DNA of 28,950 bases from JAJQBJ01 sp964387095 (lineage in GTDB: Bacteria; Bacillota; Clostridia; Oscillospirales; Oscillospiraceae), in assembly GCA_964387095.1 (NCBI GenBank), contig CAYLVH010000015.1:1-28950 (forward strand), written 5' to 3'. A model generated the notes under the pieces. That model saw only the letters and a program-made list of their open reading frames with translations. It made no database searches and was not told the DNA's origin. Position numbers and translations under genes: made by a program. Below are positions 22,411-28,950 of the stretch, in pieces. How positions within the stretch are numbered: the first letter of the stretch is position 1; each line of letters opens with the position of its first letter.

Positions 22411-23015
22411 ATTTTCTCTATGGCCGCCGCCAACAGAGGCAGTACGGCAAATTTTTCTATTAAAATTCGAAGGATTGTCAGCAGACCGCACAGGGCACAG
22501 TTCTCCCAATAACCACTGCCATAAATCGCAGTTTTTCTCCCTGTATTCAGCCGCTCTGCCAACCGGCCAGAGGCCTGCCAGCTTTGCATGCCTAAAATGA
22601 TCAGTGCGGGCATGGTCACAAAGCCCCCCAACCCAAAGGCGGCCAGCGCTGGAATGTATCCAGCCAGGCCATATACCCACAGAAACGCGGAGATGGAAAA
22701 CGCCAGGGTGAACCCATCCATGCCCAGGACCGTCGGCACCACCGCCAATCCAAGGACAGAAAAGCCAAAAAGGAATACCACCGCCGGAAAACGCACGCAT
22801 TTCCAAATCAGCGGCAACCATTCCGCGTTCAGGGTTCCAGCCTGCACTGCCTCCAGGCAGCTATCCAGGGAACTGGACAGCGTCTCCGCATCTGCGGCCC
22901 GGGCCATCAGACTGCCGAGGACGACCCCAATGGTATATGCGGCCGCCAGCACAACAGCCGCCGGGGTCAATCCCCCCAGCCGCAGCCGCACAGTTTGTAC
23001 CAGAGTTCGTTTCAT
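22407..23015 (-). CDS. spoIIM: Stage II sporulation protein M
   Basis: Membrane protein of the SpoIID-SpoIIM-SpoIIP machine that remodels septal peptidoglycan and drives engulfment of the forespore. It has 202 aa. The ATG at 23015 is preceded by GGAGG with an eight-base gap; a longer in-frame TTG start has no such site. Predicted membrane segments fit the family: about 20-38 (AAVVLAAAYTIGVVLGSLM), 75-100, 100-130 (with FLWVYGLAGYIPALAAF) and 175-200. FPAVVFLFGFSVLGLAVVP and GFTLAFSISAFL are typical SpoIIM stretches. The stop overlaps xerD by four bases. The spoIIM-xerD order is conserved in Firmicutes. Together with dpaAB it shows an endospore former. Confidence 0.92.
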   Translation of the reverse strand: MKRTLVQTVRLRLGGLTPAAVVLAAAYTIGVVLGSLMARAADAETLSSSLDSCLEAVQAGTLNAEWLPLIWKCVRFPAVVFLFGFSVLGLAVVPTVLGMDGFTLAFSISAFLWVYGLAGYIPALAAFGLGGFVTMPALIILGMQSWQASGRLAERLNTGRKTAIYGSGYWENCALCGLLTILRILIEKFAVLPLLAAAIEKM

Positions 23016-23066
23016 CCGCCTCGCCTCCGGGACAATCCTATGCGGCAAAGTGGACAAACAGAACGA

Positions 23067-23864
23067 TTATTTGCCCAGCTCGTAGGCCCGGTCAATGCAG
23101 CGCTTAAAGGTCTCCTTCACAATCGCCGCCAAATCCATATCGTCGAACGCCGTCAGGCCGGCCAGGGTGGTACCGCCGGGGGAGCAGACCGCCTGGGTCA
23201 GCTCTTGGGGGGTCTTGCCGGATTTCAACAGCATCTCGGCAGAGCCCAACATGCTCTGCGCCACCATCATGACAGCCATCTCATACTGAATGCCCCAGTT
23301 TTCCGCCTCCTTGGCCATCAGCTCCGCGATGCGGAAGAAGAAGGCAGGGCTAGAGCTGCTGACAGGGATGATATCGTTCATCTTCTCCTCAGGCACGATA
23401 AAAACGCCGCCCGCCTTCATAAACAGAGAGCTGGCAAAGCGATAGGTTGCCCTGGGCACATCATCCATGGGGGTGATGGCGGTCGCTCCCTTCCCCAGAG
23501 TCAGGGGGATGTTGGGCATGGCACAGATGAGATAGCTCTTGGGCAGGCGCTCCTTCAGCCAGCTCCGGGAATACCCCGCAACAATGGACAGAACGGTCTT
23601 GCCCTCCAGCAGGTCCTCGATCTCCGCCAGAACCTCTTCCAGAATCTGGGGCTTCACTGCCAACAGAATCACATCGCCAAAGGCAGCCGCCTCCCGGTTG
23701 TCTGTGGTGACCTTCACCCCCTGATTGCGCAGCAGGCCCACCTTCTGCAAATGGGGATTGGAGACGCAGATCTCATCCGGCCAAATCACTTCATTGATGG
23801 CGCCCCGCAGGATAGCCTGAGCCATGTTTCCGCCGCCGATGACGCCTAACCGTTTATAATTCAT
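23067..23864 (-). CDS. proC: Pyrroline-5-carboxylate reductase
   Basis: Last step of proline synthesis: NAD(P)H reduction of pyrroline-5-carboxylate. It has 265 aa. The Rossmann motif LGVIGGGNMAQAIL is at 6-19, LLAVKPQ about 68-74, CAMPNIPLTLGKGATAI about 114-130, and the C-terminal dimer/active-site signature AVCSPGGTTLAGL near 228-240. GGAGG lies upstream of the ATG at 23864. It has a predicted promoter and stands 51 bases upstream of spoIIM, with which it is probably co-transcribed. Confidence 0.96.
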   Translation of the reverse strand: MNYKRLGVIGGGNMAQAILRGAINEVIWPDEICVSNPHLQKVGLLRNQGVKVTTDNREAAAFGDVILLAVKPQILEEVLAEIEDLLEGKTVLSIVAGYSRSWLKERLPKSYLICAMPNIPLTLGKGATAITPMDDVPRATYRFASSLFMKAGGVFIVPEEKMNDIIPVSSSSPAFFFRIAELMAKEAENWGIQYEMAVMMVAQSMLGSAEMLLKSGKTPQELTQAVCSPGGTTLAGLTAFDDMDLAAIVKETFKRCIDRAYELGK

Positions 23865-23897
23865 AAGGATTGCCTCCTTGCTTTTAGCAGATACCCT

Positions 23898-23926
23898 ATC
23901 TTACCGCGTTTTTTACGAAAAAGCAA
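23898..23926 (-). promoter_or_regulatory. Predicted promoter of proC-spoIIM-xerD
   Basis: On the minus strand TTGCTT (23921-23926) and TAAGAT (23898-23903) are separated by 17 bases. Confidence 0.55.
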
Positions 23927-23993
23927 TAGTTTTGTTTCTATTTTGTCATCTTTTCCGCTTTACGGGACATTTATGTAATCAATGTAATCATTT

Positions 23994-24030
23994 AGACAGA
24001 AAGAGCGCCAGCACAAGGCTGACGCCCTTT
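23994..24030 (-). terminator. Probable terminator of the scf locus
   Basis: AAAGAGCGCCAGC at 24000-24012 pairs with GCTGACGCCCTTT at 24018-24030 with two mismatches. TTTCTG follows on the minus strand. A second small inverted repeat (TTCCAA/TTGGAA, near 24035-24059) lies between it and scfB. Confidence 0.55.
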
Positions 24031-24112
24031 CCATTCCAACATCTTGTGGTCCGATTGGAAGGATACCTCTAGATCTATTTTTCGCCCATCTTCCTTCAAT
24101 TACGTTCTGTAA

Positions 24113-25477
24113 TCAGTCTGGCATCTCGGCCAGGCCGGAACGGATGGCCTGCATGGCAATGGCGCACTCCAGGCGCTTGCGCTGCATCTCACAGCCCACC
24201 TTGGCGGGCTTGCTCAGGTTGCCATTGGCGTTCAGGTTTGCCGCAGAGCAGCCGCCGGAACAGTAGAACCTGGCCCAACAGGTCTTGCAGTCCTCCCGGG
24301 TGTAAATATTCAGATTTGCAAACTGGTCCGCTATGGAGACATCAAAGGTGTTGTCAAACACATTGCCCATCCTATACTCCAGCTTGCCCACAAACTGGTG
24401 ACAAGGATAGATATCCCCCTCCGGGGTAATGGCCACATACTCCGCACCGGCGCCGCAGCCCCGCATCCGCTTGATGACGCAGGGGCCTTGGGACAGGTCC
24501 ACGTTGAAATGGAAGAAATTGGTCTCCGGGTGCTTCAGCAGATAGCGGGCCAGCTTTTCATACTCCGCCTTGACCTTGGGCAGGTCCTCCTCCTTGATGG
24601 CGAAGGGATCGTCATTGGGACCCACACAGGGCTCCACAGAGACATGGGCAAACCCCTGCTCTGCAATGTGTTGCACATCAGCGGCAAAGTCCAGGTTTTG
24701 GCGGGTAAAGGTGCCCCGCAGGTAATACTCCTGTCCCCCGCGGCCAGCCACCAGCTTCTTAAAGCGGGGCAGGATGGTGTCATAGCTGCCGCTGCCGTCG
24801 GGGAAAACCCGCATGGCGTCGTTCACCTCTTTACGGCCGTCAAGGGAGAGCACGCAGTTCTTCATCTCCCGGTTGAAAAACGCGATATTCTCGTCGTCCA
24901 GCTGCACGCCATTGGTGGTCATGGTGAAGCGGAAACACTTGTTCTTCTCTTCCTCCAGGCTGCGGGCATACTCCACCGTCTGCTTAACAGTGTCCAGCGC
25001 CATCAAAGGCTCGCCGCCGAAGAAATCTACCTCGATATTGCGGCGTTTGCCGGAATGGGCGATGACAAAGTCAATGGCGGCCTTGGCGGCCTCAGGGGGC
25101 ATCAGCTTGGTTCCAGTGCCATAGCCCCCCTGGGAGGCGAAGCAATACTTGCAGCGGAGATTGCAGTCGTGGGCCACATTCAGGCACAGGGCCTTGATGG
25201 GAGCGCCCTCCTGCACCGCGTCCGCAGGATCGATATAATCGTCGTCGGCAAACAGCAGGCCATTGTCCTGGAGCTCCTTCAATTCCCCCCAGGCCTCCTC
25301 CAGTTCAGCGGGGTCATACTGGCTCAGCCGGGCCTTTACCTCAAGGGGGCAGGTCTCCCCCATGGGGGGCTGAACCTGCTTCAGCAGGTCCAGCATCATC
25401 TGATCCAGCACATGGACAGCGCCACTGTTGACGTCCACGGCCACATGGACGCCTAGGGCTGTAAAGGTATGAACCAT
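24113..25477 (-). CDS. scfB: SCIFF peptide maturase, radical SAM/SPASM thioether-forming enzyme
   Basis: Radical SAM enzyme that installs thioether links between Cys and another residue in the SCIFF peptide (ranthipeptide class; CteB of Clostridium thermocellum is the studied homologue). It has 454 aa. Residues about 1-90 form the peptide-recognition (RRE) domain. The radical SAM cluster motif is Cys105-x3-Cys109-x2-Cys112 (CNLRCKYC), with GGEP at 154-157. The SPASM domain binding two auxiliary clusters has Cys341, 359, 397, 400, 406, 410 and 429 (CGAGAEYVAITPEGDIYPCH; CKTCWARFYCSGGC). GAGGAGA lies before the ATG. Its precursor gene scfA is 178 bases upstream, with hairpins between. It ends in a probable terminator and no exporter or protease is beside it. 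Confidence 0.96.
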   Translation of the reverse strand: MVHTFTALGVHVAVDVNSGAVHVLDQMMLDLLKQVQPPMGETCPLEVKARLSQYDPAELEEAWGELKELQDNGLLFADDDYIDPADAVQEGAPIKALCLNVAHDCNLRCKYCFASQGGYGTGTKLMPPEAAKAAIDFVIAHSGKRRNIEVDFFGGEPLMALDTVKQTVEYARSLEEEKNKCFRFTMTTNGVQLDDENIAFFNREMKNCVLSLDGRKEVNDAMRVFPDGSGSYDTILPRFKKLVAGRGGQEYYLRGTFTRQNLDFAADVQHIAEQGFAHVSVEPCVGPNDDPFAIKEEDLPKVKAEYEKLARYLLKHPETNFFHFNVDLSQGPCVIKRMRGCGAGAEYVAITPEGDIYPCHQFVGKLEYRMGNVFDNTFDVSIADQFANLNIYTREDCKTCWARFYCSGGCSAANLNANGNLSKPAKVGCEMQRKRLECAIAMQAIRSGLAEMPD

Positions 25478-25546
25478 TTGTGGTTTCTCCTCTCGTATTT
25501 TCAGGCGGATTCCGCCCTGATCTCATTCATTGGGAATGGGCACAAG

Positions 25547-25569
25547 AAAAAGGTGGACAAACGCCCACC
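25547..25569 (-). terminator. Second hairpin/T-tract between scfA and scfB
   Basis: GGTGG at 25552-25556 pairs with CCACC at 25565-25569; TTTTTCTTG follows on the minus strand. An outer GGGCACA/TGTGCCC pair encloses it. It may be a second attenuating element, or part of a folded leader ahead of scfB. Confidence 0.45.
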
Positions 25570-25603
25570 CTGATCCCAGACTGTGCCCTCCAAAAATCCG
25601 CGT

Positions 25604-25638
25604 AAAAGCTCAGGCAGGCAGAGCTTGCCCACCTGAGC
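25604..25638 (-). terminator. Partial terminator between scfA and scfB
   Basis: Thirteen bases at 25608-25620 pair with 25626-25638 (two G-U pairs) around a five-base loop. TTTTACG follows on the minus strand, 16 bases past the scfA stop. It likely ends most transcripts after the precursor gene. Confidence 0.65.
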
Positions 25639-25654
25639 CATGGATCACGCAAGA

Positions 25655-25801
25655 TTACTTGCGGGTGTTCTCGCACTTCTGGTTTGCCACTGTGCAGGAA
25701 GTCTTACAAGCCGACTGGCAGGAAGTCTGGCACTCACCGCAACCGCCCTTGCAGGCACTGTTCTTCAGGGTAGCACCATTTAAAGTCTGGATATGCTTCA
25801 T
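25655..25801 (-). CDS. scfA: SCIFF peptide precursor, seven-cysteine variant
   Basis: 48-residue ribosomal precursor of the six-Cys-in-forty-five family, found across Clostridia. The leader MKHIQTLNGATLKNSA is followed by a Cys-rich core with GECQTSCQSACKTSCTVANQ, which is nearly invariant in the family. Cysteines are at 17, 21, 24, 28, 32, 36 and 43, seven rather than six; the extra one lies in an inserted CKGG before the usual first Cys. GGAGGAGGAG lies seven bases before the ATG, a very strong site, as expected for a substrate made in excess. The maturase ScfB (24113-25477) is encoded next. The biological role of mature SCIFF is not settled. Confidence 0.96.
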   Translation of the reverse strand: MKHIQTLNGATLKNSACKGGCGECQTSCQSACKTSCTVANQKCENTRK

Positions 25802-25835
25802 GTGGAATCTCCTCCTCCGTTATATATGTGTGTTT

Positions 25836-25864
25836 ATTGTATCACAGGAAAACAGGAATTTCAA
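25836..25864 (-). promoter_or_regulatory. Predicted promoter of scfA
   Basis: On the minus strand TTGAAA (25859-25864) and an extended -10 TGATACAAT (box 25836-25841) are separated by 17 bases. The -35 abuts the stop codon of the upstream membrane-protein gene. Confidence 0.75.
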
Positions 25865-26254
25865 TCACTTTCGGCTTTTTTTCGGGCGAGAGGCCAGAAC
25901 TCCCGCAAAGAGCCCCCCTACCAGGCCCGCCGCCAGATGGCGCAGACCCTCCATGGTGTCAATCGTGCCTTCCCCGGCGCATCCGATCACCAACCAGACC
26001 AGAAACCACCCCAGCACCACCGCCAGGGCCACCGGCAGCTTCTGGCTCATTCCCAGGCTGGCTGCGGCCAGGCCCCCCATCAAGCAGCTGAGCACGCAGA
26101 CCAACAACACCGGCATGCTGGTCCCCAGCTCCAACTTCAGGCAGACGGCCGCCGCCACACACAGCAGTCCCAGCGAGGCCACCGCAGCCACGCCGATTCC
26201 CACCAAAATCACCCGAAGGAATTTTTCCATTCCCTCCTGTTTCTGCTTTTCCAC
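25865..26254 (-). CDS. Small four-helix membrane protein, TIGR04086-like
   Basis: 129 aa from a GTG at 26254 with GGGAGGG seven bases upstream; an inner ATG has its ribosome site too close. Four hydrophobic segments (about 13-37, 45-68, 73-95 and 105-122) and a basic C-terminal end ASRPKKSRK indicate a polytopic membrane protein with a cytosolic tail. Size, topology and the place between yajC and the SCIFF genes match what I recall of the clostridial TIGR04086 family, whose function is unknown. That name is a recollection, not a search result. It lies about 100 bases downstream of yajC with a hairpin between and is probably on the same transcript. Confidence 0.75.
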   Translation of the reverse strand: MEKQKQEGMEKFLRVILVGIGVAAVASLGLLCVAAAVCLKLELGTSMPVLLVCVLSCLMGGLAAASLGMSQKLPVALAVVLGWFLVWLVIGCAGEGTIDTMEGLRHLAAGLVGGLFAGVLASRPKKSRK

Positions 26255-26298
26255 AGGCAATCCCTCCCTGCAAATTTGGGCAGCGGGGCAAAGCAATG

Positions 26299-26347
26299 CC
26301 CTCTCCGTACCGATCACTAGAATCTATGCGGAGAGGGTTGATTTCAT
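26299..26347 (-). other. Stem-loop between yajC and the membrane-protein gene
   Basis: CCCTCTCCG at 26299-26307 pairs perfectly with CGGAGAGGG at 26339-26347 around a 31-base loop. There is no T-tract on the minus strand, so it is more likely a processing or attenuating structure than a terminator. Confidence 0.45.
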
Positions 26348-26353
26348 GCAATA

Positions 26354-26641
26354 TTACTTTGCGTTTTCCTGCGTCTGAACACCCTTGTTGGCAACCGCCC
26401 ACTTGGTCACTTCCAGACGGACACGGTCAGCGCCGGTCTCAATGACGATGGAGTTCTCCTTCACTGCGCAAATCGTACCGATGATACCGCCGATGGTGGT
26501 GATCTCGTCGCCTACGGTCAGGCTGTTGCGCATGTTGGCCGCTTCTTTCTTTCGCTTGTTCTCCGGACGGATCAGCATAAAGTAGAAAATCAGAATCAGG
26601 AGCACGACCATTACAATCATTGAAATCATACTGCTATCCAT
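26354..26641 (-). CDS. yajC: Preprotein translocase accessory subunit YajC
   Basis: Small inner-membrane partner of SecDF that assists Sec-dependent export, 95 aa. One N-terminal membrane segment (about 4-24, ISMIVMVVLLILIFYFMLI) is followed by RPENKRKKEAANMRNSL and the YajC signature VGDEITTIGGIIGTI. The ATG at 26641 has GGAGG 11 bases upstream; a GTG further up overlaps that site. Its own promoter lies between it and tgt. The tgt-yajC order is widely conserved in bacteria; secDF is not seen in this window. Confidence 0.95.
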   Translation of the reverse strand: MDSSMISMIVMVVLLILIFYFMLIRPENKRKKEAANMRNSLTVGDEITTIGGIIGTICAVKENSIVIETGADRVRLEVTKWAVANKGVQTQENAK

Positions 26642-26676
26642 TTTGGAAAATACCTCCACTACAACATGATAGGTGT

Positions 26677-26705
26677 ATTATATCGTTCTTTTTCCCCTTT
26701 TGCAA
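26677..26705 (-). promoter_or_regulatory. Predicted promoter of yajC
   Basis: On the minus strand TTGCAA (26700-26705) and a consensus TATAAT (26677-26682) are separated by 17 bases, in the 79-base gap after tgt. Confidence 0.8.
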
Positions 26706-26720
26706 GGGTTCAAAAGAAAA

Positions 26721-27854
26721 TCATTGGACTTTTCGGCCAAGTTTCTGGGAATGCTCTGCCCGGAACTCCGCGAAGCGCCCCTCGTCCAGGGCGTCCCGGA
26801 TCCTTTGCATTAGATCATTATAAAAATACAGGTTATGCATGACAGCCAGGCGCATCCCAAGCATTTCCTCCGCCTTGAACAGATGGCGCAGATAAGCCCG
26901 GGAGAAGTTTTGGCAGGTAGGGCAGCCGCAATGGGGGTCCAAGGGCCGCTGGTCCGCCTTGTACTTCTCATTTTTGATGTTCATAGTACCTTCCCAGGTG
27001 AAGAGCTTGCCGTGGCGGGCATTTCGGGCGGGCATGACGCAGTCGAAGAAATCCACGCCCTGGGCCACCGCCTCAATGATGTTGGAGGGTGTGCCCACGC
27101 CCATGAGGTAGCGGGGCTTGTCCTCAGGCATATGAGGCTCCACCTGGTCAATGGTCTCATACATGGTCTCCGTGCTCTCCCCCACCGCCAGGCCGCCGAT
27201 GGCAAAGCCGTCGCAATCCAGCTTGGCGATCTCTTTCATGTGCCAGACCCGCAGGTCGGGATAGGTGCCCCCCTGATTGATGCCGAAGAGCTGCTGCTCC
27301 GGATTCACACAGTCCGGCCGAGCATTCAGGCGTTTGTGCTCCGCCACACAGCGCTCCAGCCAGCGATAGGTCCGCTGACAGGATTTTTTTACATAGTCAT
27401 AGGGTGAGGGATTCTCCACACATTCGTCAAAGGCCATGGCAATGTCGCTGCCCAGGTTGGACTGGATCTGCATGGACTCCTCCGGCCCCATGAAAATGCG
27501 GTGACCATCCAGATGGGAGGCAAAGGTCACGCCCTCCTCCTTAATGTTGCGCAGGGCAGCCAGGGAAAACACCTGGAAGCCCCCGGAATCGGTGAGGATG
27601 GGACCATCCCATCGCATAAACCTGTGCAGACCGCCCAGCTCCTTCACCAGCTCGTCGCCGGGGCGCAGATGCAGGTGATAGGTGTTGGACAGCTCGATCT
27701 GGGTGTGCAGCTCCTTCAGGTCCAGGGCGGACACGCCGCCCTTGATGGCCCCCTGGGTGCCCACATTCATAAACACCGGCGTCTGCACTGTGCCATGGGC
27801 ACAGGTGAACTCCCCTCTCCGGGCTTTCCCTTCTTTTCTAATAACTCGAAACAT
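26721..27854 (-). CDS. tgt: Queuine tRNA-ribosyltransferase (tRNA-guanine transglycosylase)
   Basis: Exchanges the wobble guanine of GUN-anticodon tRNAs for preQ1, a step in queuosine synthesis. It has 377 aa, the standard length, from the ATG at 27854. VGTQGAIKGG, SNTYHLHLRPG, LTDSGGFQVFSL (with the catalytic Asp), GINQGG, GGLAVGE and GVDFFDCVMPARNARHG (nucleophile Asp) are all conserved. The zinc site CGCPTC plus a later Cys/His in the C-terminal part is intact. The ribosome site is weak (AAGGAC or AGAGAG). It starts 19 bases after the stop of the glycosyltransferase gene and shares its promoter. No queA or transporter for preQ1 is in the window. Confidence 0.97.
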   Translation of the reverse strand: MFRVIRKEGKARRGEFTCAHGTVQTPVFMNVGTQGAIKGGVSALDLKELHTQIELSNTYHLHLRPGDELVKELGGLHRFMRWDGPILTDSGGFQVFSLAALRNIKEEGVTFASHLDGHRIFMGPEESMQIQSNLGSDIAMAFDECVENPSPYDYVKKSCQRTYRWLERCVAEHKRLNARPDCVNPEQQLFGINQGGTYPDLRVWHMKEIAKLDCDGFAIGGLAVGESTETMYETIDQVEPHMPEDKPRYLMGVGTPSNIIEAVAQGVDFFDCVMPARNARHGKLFTWEGTMNIKNEKYKADQRPLDPHCGCPTCQNFSRAYLRHLFKAEEMLGMRLAVMHNLYFYNDLMQRIRDALDEGRFAEFRAEHSQKLGRKVQ

Positions 27855-27873
27855 ACGCTTTTCTCTCTTGTCC

Positions 27874-28854
27874 TTATTTCTTGTCCGCCTGCCCTTGGGA
27901 AGGCGCTTCCCAGGTACGGTCACTGATAATATAACGGGGTCTCCCCTTGATCTCCATATAGATTTTACCCATATATTCCCCGATGACCCCCAGGGAGAGC
28001 AGCTGAATACCGCTCATGAAGCAGACCACGCAGACAAGGCTGGCCCAGCCTGCCACAGTATGGCCCAGGATGGCCTCCGCAATGGCCCAAATCACGCCCA
28101 CAAAGCCCACCAGGGCCACCAGGGCGCCAAAGCCGGTGATCAGCCGGATGGGCTTCACAGACAGGGACGTAATCCCGTCAAAGGCCAGCCCCAGCATCTT
28201 TTTCAGGGGATAGTGGCTCTTTCCCGCCACCCGCTCCTTGCGCTCATAATATACACTGGTGCTCTTAAACCCCACCAGGGGGAAGATCCCCCGGAGGTAC
28301 AGGTTGACCTCCTTAAAATTCTTCAGCTCCTTCAGCACCCTTGCGGAGACCAGCCGGTAGTCCGCGTGATTATACACCACCTCGACTCCCATGTGCTTCA
28401 GGAGCTTATAAAAGCCCTCCGCTGTAACCCGTTTGAAGATGGTATCCGTCTGTCGCTGGCTTCGGACGCCGTAGACGATCTCACAGCCATCCAGGTAGGC
28501 ATCCACCATCGCCTCCATGGCGGTGATGTCGTCCTGGCCATCACAGTCAATGGTGATGGTGATGTCACAGCGGTCCATGGCCTCCATCATACCGGCCAGA
28601 ATGGTGCTCTGATGACCCCGGTTGCGGCTCTGGCTGATCCCAATATAGTGCTCGTCCTGCCGGGAGAGGCCAGAAATAATCTCCCAGGTGCTGTCCCTTG
28701 AGCCGTCATTGACAAAGAGGATCCGGCTGGCACCGCTGATTTTCCCCTTTTCAACCAGGTCATTCAGCTCTGCCAGAAACTCTGGCGCCGTCAGCGGCAG
28801 CACCTGCTCCTCGTTATAGCAGGGAACCACGACATATAGAACAGGCAGATTCAT
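27874..28854 (-). CDS. GT2 family glycosyltransferase, polyprenyl-phosphate type (GtrB/DPM1-like)
   Basis: Membrane-bound glycosyltransferase of 326 aa that probably loads a sugar onto undecaprenyl phosphate. The N-terminal GT-A domain has VVVPCYNEEQVLPLT (about 8-22), LFVNDGSRDSTWEII, SRNRGHQSTILAGM and TIDCDGQDD holding the metal-binding acidic residues. The C-terminal part has two membrane segments (about 232-258 and 268-295), as in GtrB/CsbB-type enzymes. The ATG at 28854 follows AGAGG. A perfect-consensus promoter is upstream and tgt follows, so this is the first gene of that transcript. The sugar and final acceptor (teichoic acid, lipid or capsule) cannot be told from the sequence; no flippase gene is adjacent. 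Confidence 0.92.
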   Translation of the reverse strand: MNLPVLYVVVPCYNEEQVLPLTAPEFLAELNDLVEKGKISGASRILFVNDGSRDSTWEIISGLSRQDEHYIGISQSRNRGHQSTILAGMMEAMDRCDITITIDCDGQDDITAMEAMVDAYLDGCEIVYGVRSQRQTDTIFKRVTAEGFYKLLKHMGVEVVYNHADYRLVSARVLKELKNFKEVNLYLRGIFPLVGFKSTSVYYERKERVAGKSHYPLKKMLGLAFDGITSLSVKPIRLITGFGALVALVGFVGVIWAIAEAILGHTVAGWASLVCVVCFMSGIQLLSLGVIGEYMGKIYMEIKGRPRYIISDRTWEAPSQGQADKK

Positions 28855-28902
28855 ATAAGTCCAGACCTCTTTTCTTGTGTTGAAAACCGGCACGTTGGTT
28901 TG

Positions 28903-28931
28903 ATTATACTGATTCTGGCAAGGAATGTCAA
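28903..28931 (-). promoter_or_regulatory. Perfect-consensus sigma-A promoter for the glycosyltransferase-tgt transcript
   Basis: On the minus strand TTGACA (28926-28931) and TATAAT (28903-28908) are separated by exactly 17 bases. The leader is about 40 bases. Confidence 0.9.
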
Positions 28932-28950
28932 CGGCCCAGGCGGACAGAAT

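Noticed and set aside
22411..22821. N-terminal extension of the XerD frame
   Set aside because: The extra residues lie inside spoIIM in another frame; the GTG at 22410 gives the normal XerD length with the usual start-stop overlap.
1..28950. CRISPR arrays, tRNA or rRNA genes, prophage or insertion sequences
   Set aside because: No regularly spaced repeats, no cloverleaf or rRNA signatures and no transposase or phage genes were seen.

Overview
The window looks like a stretch of chromosome from a GC-rich, anaerobic, spore-forming member of the Clostridia. Three things support this: a dipicolinate synthase pair (dpaA/dpaB) and spoIIM, the SCIFF peptide with its radical-SAM maturase (a near-universal clostridial marker), and many TTGnnn-17-TAnnnT promoters with strong GGAGG ribosome sites. 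The Flavonifractor/Intestinimonas-like Oscillospiraceae are my best guess, from general resemblance only. No rRNA, tRNA, CRISPR array, prophage or intact insertion sequence was seen, and no gap between genes exceeds 300 bases.

Layout. 1-2338 (+): the 3' part of htpG and a small unknown gene. 2407-10206 (-): a seven-gene catabolic operon with its own promoter and a clean terminator. In transcription order it encodes an SDR, a 4-hydroxybutyryl-CoA dehydratase-type flavin/[4Fe-4S] enzyme, a second SDR, a crotonase, 3-hydroxybutyryl-CoA dehydrogenase, a carnitine/gulonate-dehydrogenase-like enzyme, and a beta-keto acid cleavage enzyme (BKACE). 10327-12685 (-): split transketolase plus a VanZ-like membrane protein. 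12717-14206 (-): dpaA-dpaB. 14276-17181 (-): mobA, and the uracil salvage pair uraA-upp. 17253-19013 (+): a 560-residue SseB-domain protein. 19085-21087 (-): hprK and a ROK sugar kinase. 21134-21443 (+): rpmB. 21470-23926 (-): proC-spoIIM-xerD. 23994-26705 (-): yajC, a small membrane protein, scfA (SCIFF) and scfB. 26721-28931 (-): a GT2 glycosyltransferase and tgt.

The most interesting region is the 2.4-10.2 kb operon. Its enzymes can be ordered into one route. A free 3-hydroxy acid is oxidised to a 3-keto acid (3554-4528). BKACE splits this with acetyl-CoA into acetoacetate and a new acyl-CoA (2462-3469). If that acyl-CoA carries a 4-hydroxyl, the dehydratase makes an enoyl-CoA, the crotonase hydrates it, and Hbd oxidises it. 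I do not recognise this gene combination as a described pathway, and the substrate is unknown. Five of its six gene junctions carry stem-loops, and a tandem 18-bp repeat sits upstream of its promoter.

The second point of interest is the SCIFF locus. The precursor has seven cysteines rather than the usual six, and two hairpin/T-tract elements separate it from its maturase gene.
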